Positions 46,201 to 54,949 of a DNA stretch of 64,000 bases are shown piece after piece. The DNA comes from Candidatus Paceibacterota bacterium. GTDB lineage: Bacteria > Verrucomicrobiota > Verrucomicrobiia > Limisphaerales > UBA8199. The notes under the pieces were generated by a model. The model was not told where the DNA came from. It was given only the letters and a program-made list of their open reading frames with translations, and searched no databases. The DNA lies in the NCBI GenBank assembly GCA_035452965.1, contig DAOTCE010000015.1, forward strand, positions 1 through 64,000, written 5' to 3'. Numbering within the stretch: position 1 is the first letter of the stretch; each line of letters begins with the position of its first letter. The position numbers and the translations under genes were made by a program.

Positions 46201-49200
46201 CGGCGCAGTCGTTCTTCGTTGTGTTCCGAAAGACCGAGGGCAGTGCGGGGGGGCGGAATTTCCCCAGGGAATCCAAAGTGGCCGATCTACCTGGCTCCTG
46301 GAATGTCGCGTTCGACCCCAAGTGGGGCGGGCCGCAGAACGTGGTATTCGACCGCCTGCAGGACTGGAGCAAGCGCAAGGAAGACGGTATCCGTTACTAT
46401 TCCGGGACCGCGATCTACCGCAAGAGCTTCGATGCGCCCAAGAGCGTGCGCGGGCAGCGGATGCACCTGGATTTGGGCGCGGTGAAGAACCTGGCGGCGG
46501 TCCGGTTGAATGGTCGGGACCTGGGCGTAGTATGGTGCGCGCCCTGGCGAGTGGACATCACCGACTCCGCCAAGGTGAAGGGAAACCAGTTGGAAATCAC
46601 CGTGGCTAACCTGTGGCCGAATCGGTTGATCGGCGACCAGTCGCTTCCCCCCGAACAGCGGCTGACCTCAACAACCTGGAACCCTTTCAAGAAGGATTCG
46701 CCCTTGCTGGAGTCGGGCCTGCTGGGCCCGGTATCGTTGGTTGCAGTCGAGGGTGCTTCGGCTGCCGAGCCAAAACGAAAACGGGCCGACGCTCAGACTG
46801 GCCATACACAAACCGCCGACTGCGCTATCGTCGAGCACCCGGGCAGCCGTCTGGTAACACTCGCGGATGCGAGGAGCAACCTGGTGCTGCGCTTGAACTA
46901 CAATGGCCGTTGCCTGCTGGACCGGGTCATAGTCCGCAGCCGCGAAGTGATCGCTCCGGAAACCGGCGTGTGCAGCGCCATCCAGGTCTCGAACCACTGG
47001 TTCACCACGCGCAGCGGCATACCTGCGCCCAAAGTAGCTGTCAGCCGGAACAAGGTGACGGTGCGCGAGATTGTCTTCGGAGGCATGGGTATTCAGGTAA
47101 CGGAGAACTGGGAATTCACCGTGCACCCGGATCGGATTCTCTGGCAGATCAGCCGCAACTACGGGATGGCCGGCCGGCTCGAAGATTCGTACTGCCCGGG
47201 GTGGGACTTCCGCGACATGAACACCTGGACCGGCGGGCTGCTGGACACTGGCGGCGTGGTCTGGAACAAGTACCTGGAGACCTCCAATGCTACTTACGGC
47301 GCCCACGCCAGCGCCGTCACATTTTGGAATCGAGACGACGGTGCTTGTCTTCGCATCAAAAGTGAAGCAGGCGCATCCCGCCCGCCGCCGCACCTGGCGA
47401 TGAGGTTCTCACACCAGCCCTCAGGGATCCAAACTGCAAGTTTTTCGGTCACCGACAGTGAACTCAAGCCGAGGCATGACCTGCGCCGTTTCCATCCCTC
47501 CCGGCAAGACCTGTGGGCGCCATACGAGGTCAAACCAGACCAGCTAACGGTGACCTACAGCCTCCAATCGCTGGATTACGGCAAGGCGTTCGATCGAGGT
47601 TCATTCCAGGGCCTCAACGGCAAGAGCATTCGCGACTTGCTGAATACCATTGGCCGCTATGGGGTCATTGACCGTCGTATTCTCGGCGCCAACGGCTGGC
47701 GCACCGGGTTTACCTGCCTGCACGAGCAATGGTTCTCGCAGATGGGCATCGCTATTGACGATCCGGATTACCTGGCGAACTGCGCCGCCACTTTCGACTT
47801 CGAGCGGGACCACGCCATTGAGCCGAGCGGACGCGTCAAGTCACGCTGGTGTTGCCTCGCTCACGACGCCATGCCCGGCACCTACGACGCCAACGGCTAC
47901 TATGAGGCGCAGTGGGGCTACCTGCTGGATTCGCAGCCCTGCTACGTCATTTGCGTGGCGGAATTGTTCGACCTCACCGGCGACCAGGAATGGCTGCGTG
48001 GGCAGAAATCCGCCTGCGAGCGCGCGCTGGATTACCTGTTGCGCCGCGACGCCGATGGCGACGGGCTGGTCGAGATGATGACCGACAGTCACAAGCAGGA
48101 GCGCGGGAGCGACTGGATTGATGTGATTTGGGCCGCGCACGAAAACGCGCTGGTCAACGCGGAGCTGTACTACGCCTTGCTCCTCTGGGCCGATGCTGAG
48201 GAGGTGCTGGGCGACGACGCGCGCGCGGCGGACTATCGCCGATGCGCCGCGAAGCTGAAGGTCAACTTTAACAGAACCGCCGCGGAGGGCGGCTTTTGGG
48301 ATCCGCAAAACCAGTGGTATGCATATTGGCGGGAAAAGGACGGCTCCATCCACGGCAACAACCTCGTAACCCCCGTACAGTTCACCGCCATCGGCTATGG
48401 CTTGTGCGACGATGCGGAGCGGCGCGAGGCAATTCTGCGCCGCATCGAGAAGGAAATGCGGAATGAAAACCTGTTCTTCTGGCCGCTGAACTTCTTTCCC
48501 TACCAGCCCGGGGAAGGCCACGCCACGGTCAACTTCCCGTTCCCCAACTACGAGAATGGCGACATCTTCCTTTCCTGGGGAGAACTGGCGGTGCGCGCCT
48601 ACGCCAAGTCCGATCCGGCCATTGCGGTCAAGTACATCAGGAACGTGCTCGACCGGTATGAAGCCGACGGACTGTCATTCCAGCGCTACGAGCGCAAGTC
48701 CCAACGCGGTGCGGGCGAGGACATTCTGGCGGGCAACTGCATGCCGGTGGTAGGGCTGTATCGCAACATCTACGGCCTCCAGCCTAAACACGACCGCATC
48801 TACCTCGAACCACACTTGACTCCGGAACTCAGCGGCACGCGGCTTCGCTATCAACTGCGGAACCAATCCTATCTGATAGACCTTACCACGGCTGCGACTC
48901 GCGTGGAAGTGGAGGACTTTGCGGTACGCTCGGCGCAGCCTTTTGCGCTGAGTGCGAAAGGGGATACGGCCCAGCTTTTCCCCGGCAAGTCGGGCGGACC
49001 CGCAATGACGCTGAGCCGTTCCCGTCGTGCGCCGGTGGAGATCGAACTGGACACCCGGCTTGCGGACATGGCGTCGGAGAGGAAATGGATCGTATCCTCC
49101 GGAAGCGCGGGGGTGGTTATCTGGCATGTCGTTTCTCACCTGACGCCACACGCGAAGTACGAGCTGCGTCGGGAGAACCACAAGGTCGGTTCCTTCAAGG

Positions 49201-49280
49201 CTGACGGTGGGGGACAAGTGGAATTCAAGTGCGAATTCGACGCCACGGAGCCGCAGCACTTCGAACTGCTTCAACAATGA
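43278..49280 (+). CDS. Giant secreted GH106-like alpha-L-rhamnosidase fused to a six-hairpin glycosidase module
   Basis: Up to 2000 residues; the start is uncertain between a TTG at 43233 and the ATG at 43278. Positions below count from 43233. A signal peptide (about 35-55) precedes a GH106-like TIM-barrel module (about 60-1170). Its motifs WTMLHIDSWEMGAQNW (about 354-369), IEPYDMMPC and IVAAEAFTS match the family. An inserted beta-sandwich (about 728-886) resembles an alpha-L-rhamnosidase N-terminal carbohydrate-binding domain. After a charged linker (about 1175-1190) comes a second catalytic-type module: a beta-domain, then an (alpha/alpha)6 barrel (about 1455-1850, with DSHKQERGSDWIDVIWAAHENALVNAE) and a C-terminal beta region. 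The two modules probably cut the same rhamnose-rich glycan. The next gene overlaps by ATGA. Confidence 0.82.
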   Translation: MPSWINFTSGAPNHCPSRPPIFLLLLLVALGWASPSAAPGADLDQGFQRPPESARAWVYWFVMDGNFSREGITADFEALKRAGIGGVSMMEVDVGIPRGTVKFMGPEWRALFKHAVAEAERLGLQITLNAGPGWTGSGGPWVKPEESMQHLVASAVEVAGPKRFDEMLPRPQRRPAFFGDGQLPAELEKAKNDFYRDEIVLAFPTPAGNERISDIDEKALYVRAPYSSQPKVKPFLPTSASYPALPSEAVIAADRVLDISERMGPDGRLAWDVPAGRWTIMRFGRTSTGACTRPAPLPGLGLESDKMDPAALEAHFNAFVGVLLREIGPRKQSAESGWTMLHIDSWEMGAQNWTAAFRDEFRRRRGYDPARYLPAVTGRVVDSLEVTERFLWDVRQTAQELVIQNHAERLKELGRRHGFGLSIEPYDMMPCSDMSFGAVADVPMCEFWLHGFDTTYSVIEAASVAHTCGKQIVAAEAFTSDDTERWQAYPGAMKILGDWAFSSGVNRIVFHRYQHQPQLDARPGMTMGPYGVHWERTQTWWDMAGAYHEYLARCQFMLRQGLPVADVCFLVPEGSPHVFRPPSSARIGQPPDRPGYNYDGCAPETLMSRMSVAADGRLVLPDGMSYRVLVLPEMPTMTPALLRKVRDLVKAGATVVGSPPLKSPSLSGYPQCDDEVQKLAAELWGDGSGAPRLQGRVIREAGKNAARSGKSPEPIKLSKWIWHHEGNPADSAPVGSRYFRRSFNLDGKGDVESGRVYMTADNSFALWVNGRPAGKGNNFHAVSVLDVTQMLRPGENILAVAAENGGTAPNPAGLTGALVVKFRDGHVFTVLTDKTWHAAQDTQGKWATARVAAGHWTGAMELGPAGMAPWGEVGLPAVEPEQFCDFTVVSAVLSELGVRPDFESDAPLRYTHRQTRDADIYFVANREERPVETSCIFRVAGKAPELWDPLTGQTRTLPEFTVRDGRTTVPMRFEPAQSFFVVFRKTEGSAGGRNFPRESKVADLPGSWNVAFDPKWGGPQNVVFDRLQDWSKRKEDGIRYYSGTAIYRKSFDAPKSVRGQRMHLDLGAVKNLAAVRLNGRDLGVVWCAPWRVDITDSAKVKGNQLEITVANLWPNRLIGDQSLPPEQRLTSTTWNPFKKDSPLLESGLLGPVSLVAVEGASAAEPKRKRADAQTGHTQTADCAIVEHPGSRLVTLADARSNLVLRLNYNGRCLLDRVIVRSREVIAPETGVCSAIQVSNHWFTTRSGIPAPKVAVSRNKVTVREIVFGGMGIQVTENWEFTVHPDRILWQISRNYGMAGRLEDSYCPGWDFRDMNTWTGGLLDTGGVVWNKYLETSNATYGAHASAVTFWNRDDGACLRIKSEAGASRPPPHLAMRFSHQPSGIQTASFSVTDSELKPRHDLRRFHPSRQDLWAPYEVKPDQLTVTYSLQSLDYGKAFDRGSFQGLNGKSIRDLLNTIGRYGVIDRRILGANGWRTGFTCLHEQWFSQMGIAIDDPDYLANCAATFDFERDHAIEPSGRVKSRWCCLAHDAMPGTYDANGYYEAQWGYLLDSQPCYVICVAELFDLTGDQEWLRGQKSACERALDYLLRRDADGDGLVEMMTDSHKQERGSDWIDVIWAAHENALVNAELYYALLLWADAEEVLGDDARAADYRRCAAKLKVNFNRTAAEGGFWDPQNQWYAYWREKDGSIHGNNLVTPVQFTAIGYGLCDDAERREAILRRIEKEMRNENLFFWPLNFFPYQPGEGHATVNFPFPNYENGDIFLSWGELAVRAYAKSDPAIAVKYIRNVLDRYEADGLSFQRYERKSQRGAGEDILAGNCMPVVGLYRNIYGLQPKHDRIYLEPHLTPELSGTRLRYQLRNQSYLIDLTTAATRVEVEDFAVRSAQPFALSAKGDTAQLFPGKSGGPAMTLSRSRRAPVEIELDTRLADMASERKWIVSSGSAGVVIWHVVSHLTPHAKYELRRENHKVGSFKADGGGQVEFKCEFDATEPQHFELLQQ

Positions 49281-52200
49281 GAACAGTCATTCATGTCGCA
49301 TTCATGTTGCGCAGCGCGGTGCTCGTGCTGCTATTCTGCATAGCAACACCAGTTTGGGGGGGGGCCGGCCAAACTGCGGGAGGGGAGCATGATGAGCTTG
49401 CCAACGGCTTCGCCGATCCGCCCAACAGCGCCCGCCTGCGCGCGTATTGGTGGTGGCTCAATGGAAATGTCACCAAAGCCGCTATTACCCGCGACCTGGA
49501 AGAAATGAAGGCCAAGGGCTTCGGCGGCGCATTGATTTGCGATGCGGGCGGCGCGCAACAGGACGGTAACGACCCGGTGCCGCACGGCCCCACTTTCTTT
49601 ACGCCCGAGTGGCGCGAACTCTACATACACGCGCTGCGCGAGGCCGAGCGCCTGGGCTTGGAGATGAGCTTGAACATACAGAGCGGATGGAACCTGGGCG
49701 GACCTATGGTCAAAGCCGAAGACGCGGCGAAGAAGCTGACCTGGTCGGAGGCCCTCATTAGCGGACCGGCCAAATACGCTGCGGCGCTGCCGGTGCCAAA
49801 AGCCCGGGAAGGATTTTATCGTGACGTCGCCACAGTGGCGTATCGGCGGACAGCCAGGGCGCGACAGCCGGCCCCGCCAAGCATCACGAGCAGTTCCTCA
49901 CAGCCGGACCACCTGGCCGAACTGGCGTGCGACGGCAACTCAGACACGTATTGGGTCTCCTCGGGCACGAAGCCCGGCGAGGGCCCAACTGCGGCTCGCC
50001 CTGAGTGGATCCAACTGAGCTTTCCGCAGACAGTCCGGGGCCTGAAGCTCCATGTCATGGGAAGGCCCGGTTACGGCCCGAAGGAGTGTGAGCTGCAGGT
50101 TTCCAACGACGGCAAGACCTTCCGGTCCGAGCGTCGGTTTGGCATGGCGGACGGCGAGTCAGCAGAACTAAGCATGGTTGACGCGGACGCCTCGAACATC
50201 CGAATCGTTGTGCTGGCGGCATACGACCGGGGATCGCCTGGTGCGCCACGGAATGTGCAAATTGGCGAGATAAGCTGCTTTTGGAAGGACCATTCCCTGG
50301 GGCAGCCCGCGCGCCCGCCGCTTCAAAATTGGGAGCAAAAAGCGATCTACAAGCCTCTGCACTTTTCTGCGCCTGACACCGCGCCCCTGTTTGAGGAACT
50401 GCCGGCCACTCCTGGCGAGGAGGACACCCGGGCTGCAGATGTCCTGGACCTTACCGCGATGCTCTCCAAAGAAGGCATCTTGCACTGGGATGTCCCGGAG
50501 GGCACGTGGCAGGTTATTCGGCTCGGCTGCACGATTGGGAACCATTCGCACGTGTCAACTTGCAGCGATGGCTGGCAAGGCTACTCCCTGGACGTGTTGG
50601 ATGCGGGCGCGTTCCGGCGTTACTGGGATGCGGTGGTCGAGCCGCTGATCGCCGACGCCGGTCCGTTGGCGGGGCGCACTCTCAAGTATCTGCACACGGA
50701 CAGTTGGGAAGTCGAGCCGCTGAATTGGACTCCCAACCTGCGCGCCGAGTTCCGCAAGCGCCGGGGCTACGACCCGCTGCCGTTCTTCCCCGTGCTGGCG
50801 GGCCGGATCGTAGATTCACGCCCGGCCAGCAACCGCTTTCTGTATGACTTCCGCAAAACACTTGGCGACCTGGCTGTTGACAACCACTACCGCATCTTCC
50901 GCGACCTCGCACACAAACACGGCCTCCAAATCCATCCCGAGTCCGGCGGACCCCATGCGGTGCCGATTGACGCCCAGCGCTGCCTCGGCATGGATGACGC
51001 GCCTATGTCCGAATTCTGGGCCTGGTCGTGGCGGCACCGGGTCGGGGAAAGCAACCGGTTCTTCGTGAAGCAGCCTGCCTCGGCGGCCCACACCTATGGG
51101 CACCGGCTGGTGTTAGCGGAAGGATTTACCACCATCGGCCCGCATTGGCAGGAGACGCTCTGGGATAATCTGAAACCCTCTTTCGACCAGGCCGCCTGCG
51201 AGGGCCTGAACCTGTTGGTCTGGCATGCGTTCGTGTGCTCCCCGGAGGAGATGGGTCTGCCGGGGCAACAGTATTTTGCCGGAACTCACTTCAATCCAAA
51301 CACGACGTGGTGGTCGAGGTCCGCCCCCTTCCTGGCCTATCTCAATCGCTGCCAGTTCATGCTGCAGCAGGGCCTGTTCGTCGCGGATGCCTGCTACTAC
51401 TATGGCGACCACGTGCCGAACTTCGCTCAGCTCAAACGCAGCGATCCGGCGCATGTGCTGCCCGGCTACGATTACGATGTCGTGACCGAGGATGTTATCC
51501 TCAAGCGCATGTCCGTGCGGGACGGCCGAATCGTGCTGCCGGACGGGATGAGTTACCGTGTGCTTGCGTTGCCGGATCGGCCCGGCATCTCGCTCGCGGT
51601 GCTCAAGAAACTGGAGAAGATGGTCAAAGCCGGCGCGACCATCGTCGGCCCCAGGCCTGCGCAAACCTATTCATTGAGCGGGTATCCCAAATGCGATGCC
51701 GAGGTGGTCCGGCTCGCGGATCGGTTGTGGGGGAACGATCGGCAGGTGAGCGGCATAAGGCGCTATGGCTGTGGGCGCGTGATCTCCGGGCAGACTCCCC
51801 GCCAAGTGCTCGGTGGTGATGGGCTCAAACCGGACTTCGGCTTCCGGCTGCAGCCGCAACCCACAACCTTGGACCCACAAGCCCCACCGGTGCTGGATTA
51901 CATTCACCGAGCCAGCCGCGAAGCGGACATCTACTTTGTGGCAAACCGCTCCAACTGCTGGCTGAAGCCGGATTGCACCTTTCGCGTGGCCGGCAAAGTC
52001 CCCGAGCTTTGGGACCCACTGACCGGAAGCAGCCGCCTCGCCGCGGTTTACACGCGTAGCGAAGAAACCACCACGCTGCCCCTTCAGTTTGCGCCGTATG
52101 GCTCCATGTTCGTGGTGTTCCGTCAGCCAGCCTCACCCAAGTCCGTCGCCACTGGTCAAACAGGTTCGAATTTCCCGGCCTACTCGGAGCCGCACGAACT

Positions 52201-52675
52201 CTCCGGAGCGTGGACTGTCCAGTTCGATCCCAGGTGGGGCGGGCCGGAATCGGCGGTTTTCGACCAATTAGTCAGTTGGCCCCAGCGATCTGAGGAAGGC
52301 ATCAAGTATTATTCAGGCAAGGCGACTTATCACAAAACGTTTGACCTGCCGGAATCGCTGCGTCGTGATCGCCACCGCTTGTCGTTGGACCTGGGCGATG
52401 TCAAAAATCTGGCCACGGTGCGTCTTAATGGAAGGAACTTTGGCACGTTGTGGGCAGTCCCCTTCCGCGTGGACGCGACCGAGGCCATCAAACCGACCGG
52501 AAACAAACTCGAGGTGGAGGTCGTTAACTTCTGGCCCAACCGTATTATTGGAGACCAATTCCTCCAGCCGGAGAAGCGCTTTACGCGCACCAATATCCGG
52601 AAACTGACCAAGGACACGCCGCTGATGGAGTCCGGTTTGCTCGGCCCGGTGCGTATTCTGGTTGAGGAACGTTAA
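49277..52675 (+). CDS. Secreted GH106-like alpha-L-rhamnosidase
   Basis: This 1132-residue protein starts at ATG 49277, overlapping the stop of the giant gene (ATGA), so translation is coupled. A signal peptide spans about 1-28. GFADPPNSARLRAYWWWLNGNVTKAAITRDLEEMKAKGFGGALI opens the barrel. A discoidin-like (F5/8 type C) insertion spans about 200-340 (LAELACDGNSDTYWVSSG). The core includes KYLHTDSWEVEPLNWTPNLRAEFRKRRGYDPLPFFP, IHPESGGPHAVPIDAQR and LVLAEGFTTIGPHWQ. The C-terminal beta domain ends at RILVEER. It is homologous to the first module of its neighbour over most of its length but lacks the six-hairpin module, which suggests a duplication followed by fusion or loss. The expected substrate is an alpha-L-rhamnoside. 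Confidence 0.9.
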   Translation: MRTVIHVAFMLRSAVLVLLFCIATPVWGGAGQTAGGEHDELANGFADPPNSARLRAYWWWLNGNVTKAAITRDLEEMKAKGFGGALICDAGGAQQDGNDPVPHGPTFFTPEWRELYIHALREAERLGLEMSLNIQSGWNLGGPMVKAEDAAKKLTWSEALISGPAKYAAALPVPKAREGFYRDVATVAYRRTARARQPAPPSITSSSSQPDHLAELACDGNSDTYWVSSGTKPGEGPTAARPEWIQLSFPQTVRGLKLHVMGRPGYGPKECELQVSNDGKTFRSERRFGMADGESAELSMVDADASNIRIVVLAAYDRGSPGAPRNVQIGEISCFWKDHSLGQPARPPLQNWEQKAIYKPLHFSAPDTAPLFEELPATPGEEDTRAADVLDLTAMLSKEGILHWDVPEGTWQVIRLGCTIGNHSHVSTCSDGWQGYSLDVLDAGAFRRYWDAVVEPLIADAGPLAGRTLKYLHTDSWEVEPLNWTPNLRAEFRKRRGYDPLPFFPVLAGRIVDSRPASNRFLYDFRKTLGDLAVDNHYRIFRDLAHKHGLQIHPESGGPHAVPIDAQRCLGMDDAPMSEFWAWSWRHRVGESNRFFVKQPASAAHTYGHRLVLAEGFTTIGPHWQETLWDNLKPSFDQAACEGLNLLVWHAFVCSPEEMGLPGQQYFAGTHFNPNTTWWSRSAPFLAYLNRCQFMLQQGLFVADACYYYGDHVPNFAQLKRSDPAHVLPGYDYDVVTEDVILKRMSVRDGRIVLPDGMSYRVLALPDRPGISLAVLKKLEKMVKAGATIVGPRPAQTYSLSGYPKCDAEVVRLADRLWGNDRQVSGIRRYGCGRVISGQTPRQVLGGDGLKPDFGFRLQPQPTTLDPQAPPVLDYIHRASREADIYFVANRSNCWLKPDCTFRVAGKVPELWDPLTGSSRLAAVYTRSEETTTLPLQFAPYGSMFVVFRQPASPKSVATGQTGSNFPAYSEPHELSGAWTVQFDPRWGGPESAVFDQLVSWPQRSEEGIKYYSGKATYHKTFDLPESLRRDRHRLSLDLGDVKNLATVRLNGRNFGTLWAVPFRVDATEAIKPTGNKLEVEVVNFWPNRIIGDQFLQPEKRFTRTNIRKLTKDTPLMESGLLGPVRILVEER

Positions 52676-52697
52676 GCCTCAGGCGGTGTTTGATGGC

Positions 52698-53738
52698 CTA
52701 CCCGGAGCCTTCGGCCAGCAACTGATTCAGCTTGCCCATGACGGCGAAGGCGTCGGCGACATAAAGCACGTCAGCCTTGCCTCGCGCCCAGCCGCAGTTC
52801 GGATCGAGATTGATGGCGCGGCGCTCAGCAATGAAGCGCCAGCCAACCGTGTGTGGCTCTTCCCCATGACAGCACGTGGCCAGCCCTTTCGGGTGCCGGG
52901 GCGTGGAGCCGGTTTGGCCTATTTGATTAAGATGCGTCAGGAAGGACAGCACCGCCTGCCCCTCGCCGCCCAAGTCTACCAGCGACTTGCTGCTGCCAAG
53001 CGAGGCTCGGGAGAGCTTGAGGCAGTCGAGAATTAACTGCTCGGCTTCCTTGACGTGCGCCTGACTGTCGGCCTGTTTCTTTGTCCAGCCGGCGCCAGCC
53101 ACCAGTAGCAAATTGGCGTCGGGCCGTATCGTTTGAGCATCAGCCGCCGGTTCGCGCACCCCAAGCACAGTGGTACGTTTGCAGGTTTCAGACAGGCTGA
53201 CCGGAATAGCCTGCACGGCTGCGGTCCCGGCGGCGCCTTCCCAGGCCGGTTGACTGCCGGGATCAATGAGGATAAACCACGGCCTAAGAGTCCGCCGCAG
53301 GACGGCTTCCATGCGCTGGCGATAGTACCAGCGACTGATTGACGGCGCGCCGTTGTCAGCGGCGAGCCCGGTTACGTGCGTGTCCGCTCGGCCGCCCAGC
53401 CGTTGGGCAACGCCCGGCAGGGCCCTGTTCCAACGCGAGGTCGCTGGTGCCAGGACCAGGGTAGCCTGAGCGGCTTTGGCGAGCGCTTCAACCGCAGCGG
53501 CGTCCGTGGCGTAGCGCGATTGCGAAAAGTCAGGGCCCGCCACACCCAGAAAAGCGGCAGCCCCGCAAGCAGCTATGCGGTCGGCGGCGGCCTGCACATC
53601 CCGGCCAACCAGGGCCACGATCAGTTTCGAGTCGGCCATGCCGGCACACAGGGTCTTAGCCGCCCCCAGGGCTTCGAGCGCGGGCTTGGCCAGCGAACCA
53701 TCGGTTTCGATGTGGGCGAGGAGAAGAATTGTTTCCAT
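52698..53738 (-). CDS. etfA: Electron transfer flavoprotein alpha-like subunit (divergent)
   Basis: This 346-residue protein resembles the ETF alpha/FixB family. The N-terminal ETF fold starts METILLLAHIETDGSLAKPALEALGAAKTL. The C-terminal FAD-binding part keeps SRASLGSS and HLNQIGQTGSTPRHPKGLATCC, but the motif written as SRAAVDAGW and the following GISGAIQH in typical EtfA are altered (CCHGEEPHTVGWRFIAERRA instead). The C-terminal KADVLYVADAFAVMGKLNQLLAE looks complete. It follows etfB on the same strand with a gap of about 74 bases. The pair would pass electrons between a dehydrogenase and a quinone reductase, but no ETF dehydrogenase partner is in the window. Confidence 0.8.
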   Translation of the reverse strand: METILLLAHIETDGSLAKPALEALGAAKTLCAGMADSKLIVALVGRDVQAAADRIAACGAAAFLGVAGPDFSQSRYATDAAAVEALAKAAQATLVLAPATSRWNRALPGVAQRLGGRADTHVTGLAADNGAPSISRWYYRQRMEAVLRRTLRPWFILIDPGSQPAWEGAAGTAAVQAIPVSLSETCKRTTVLGVREPAADAQTIRPDANLLLVAGAGWTKKQADSQAHVKEAEQLILDCLKLSRASLGSSKSLVDLGGEGQAVLSFLTHLNQIGQTGSTPRHPKGLATCCHGEEPHTVGWRFIAERRAINLDPNCGWARGKADVLYVADAFAVMGKLNQLLAEGSG

Positions 53739-53812
53739 AACGGGAAAATGCTAAAGGGGGTGATAGAATGTTGGAGTGATGGAGCCTCGGCGCGCGCGCC
53801 AATTCGCAGACA

Positions 53813-54622
53813 TTACCTTCTTATCCATTGGACAAGCTCCTGCGCGATCTCATCTGGAGACTTATCTTTCACGATCCTGGTCGTGCGCAGTTGCTTCGGC
53901 AACGACACGCTGGCGAAGGCCAGGCCTTCGGCGGCGAGTTTAACAGGCTTCGCCCTTTGCAGGGCGGGCATTACGGCGCGCATATTAGCCATGCCGATCT
54001 GCGGATTATTTCTAGGTTCCGGAAGATTGCCGGTCGCCCAGCCGAGCAGGGCAGGAGGCCCTGCGCAGCGTGAAACCTGGTGCTTTCCACCTTCAACGCG
54101 TTCGAGAATTTCCAGCGATCCGTCGGCGCTCACCTTCAACTCGTCCACGCCTTGGAACTGGTCCAGGATGCCTAAACGTTCGCCTACCATCTGCATCGTC
54201 GCACCGGCGCCGCGCGAGGCGGACTCCCAGCCGCCAAACACGAGCAGTTTCGTGCGGTCGAGCCCGGCGATCCCCTGGATGGCCTCGGCCAGCACTGCGG
54301 CGACTTCCGCCGCCTCGGCAAATCCGCTCGCCGGGCCGTCGATGGCAATGAGTTCAAAAGGCACCTTTTGCGCGACAGTCATCATCACCTGCTGCAGCTT
54401 GGCTTTAGGGCCGAGGCTCACGAGCCAGACTTTGCTGCCGGGGGTGTTCTTCGCCAGGTTGGCTGCCTCATACAGTGCGTGGCTTGCCCACGGGTCGAGG
54501 ACGGCGGGAAGCATCATCTCATTCTTCAACGCGGGACCAGTGGAACCGGTCACCGGCTCCAGGGTTTGGAGCGGGTCCGGCACAATAGTGCCACAAACAA
54601 CTATTTGATATGCGGTGGTCAT
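53813..54622 (-). CDS. etfB: Electron transfer flavoprotein beta-like subunit (divergent)
   Basis: The start at 54622 (MTTAYQIVV) gives 269 residues, in line with EtfB (about 250-270). The ETF adenine-nucleotide-binding fold shows as VVCGTIVPDPLQTLEPVTG (residues 8-26), LDPWASHALYEAANLAKNTPGSKVWLVSLGPKAK and LVFGGWESASRGAGATMQMVGERLGI. The typical EtfB AIDGDTGQ-like region is replaced by AIDGPASGFAEAAEVAA plus GGWESASRGAG, so AMP binding may be retained but altered. It is the first gene of the etfB-etfA pair and is divergent from the nucleotidyltransferase. Confidence 0.8.
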   Translation of the reverse strand: MTTAYQIVVCGTIVPDPLQTLEPVTGSTGPALKNEMMLPAVLDPWASHALYEAANLAKNTPGSKVWLVSLGPKAKLQQVMMTVAQKVPFELIAIDGPASGFAEAAEVAAVLAEAIQGIAGLDRTKLLVFGGWESASRGAGATMQMVGERLGILDQFQGVDELKVSADGSLEILERVEGGKHQVSRCAGPPALLGWATGNLPEPRNNPQIGMANMRAVMPALQRAKPVKLAAEGLAFASVSLPKQLRTTRIVKDKSPDEIAQELVQWIRR

Positions 54623-54851
54623 GCGCCACGGATCATCTTGAGTTTTGAGCCCCTTGGGAAGCCTGAAACGCGTAGGATGCAATCGGCGGAGCAGCTGCAG
54701 CCGTCACTTGCCAGTAAGGTGACCCAAACTGAATTGGCGTCCAACGGTCCTGGGAAAGCGTCTTTCCAACTACCAGCGATTCCATTGAACGCAAACCCGG
54801 CGTGCCTGTCTATTATGGTGTTAGGTTTGTTGGTTTTGTTAGTGGTTTCAT

Positions 54852-54882
54852 AGGTGCAACCTGGCTTCGGCTGGGTGCACCT
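54852..54882 (+). promoter_or_regulatory. Leader hairpin with UUCG tetraloop upstream of the nucleotidyltransferase
   Basis: AGGTGCAACCTGGC-TTCG-GCTGGGTGCACCT forms a 13-bp stem (two G-U wobbles, one bulged A) capped by a C-UUCG-G tetraloop. It is followed by TCTTT, a weak T-run, 67 bases before the TTG start at 54950. Only the minus-strand etf genes lie upstream, so it is more likely a leader structure or attenuator of the plus-strand gene than a terminator. No other element was found in the rest of 54623-54949. Confidence 0.55.
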
Positions 54883-54949
54883 TCTTTATGTCCAACCGCC
54901 ACTTTGGTCTTGCGGAGTTTTCGAGTGCCGGTAGCGTCTGCAGGCGTCT

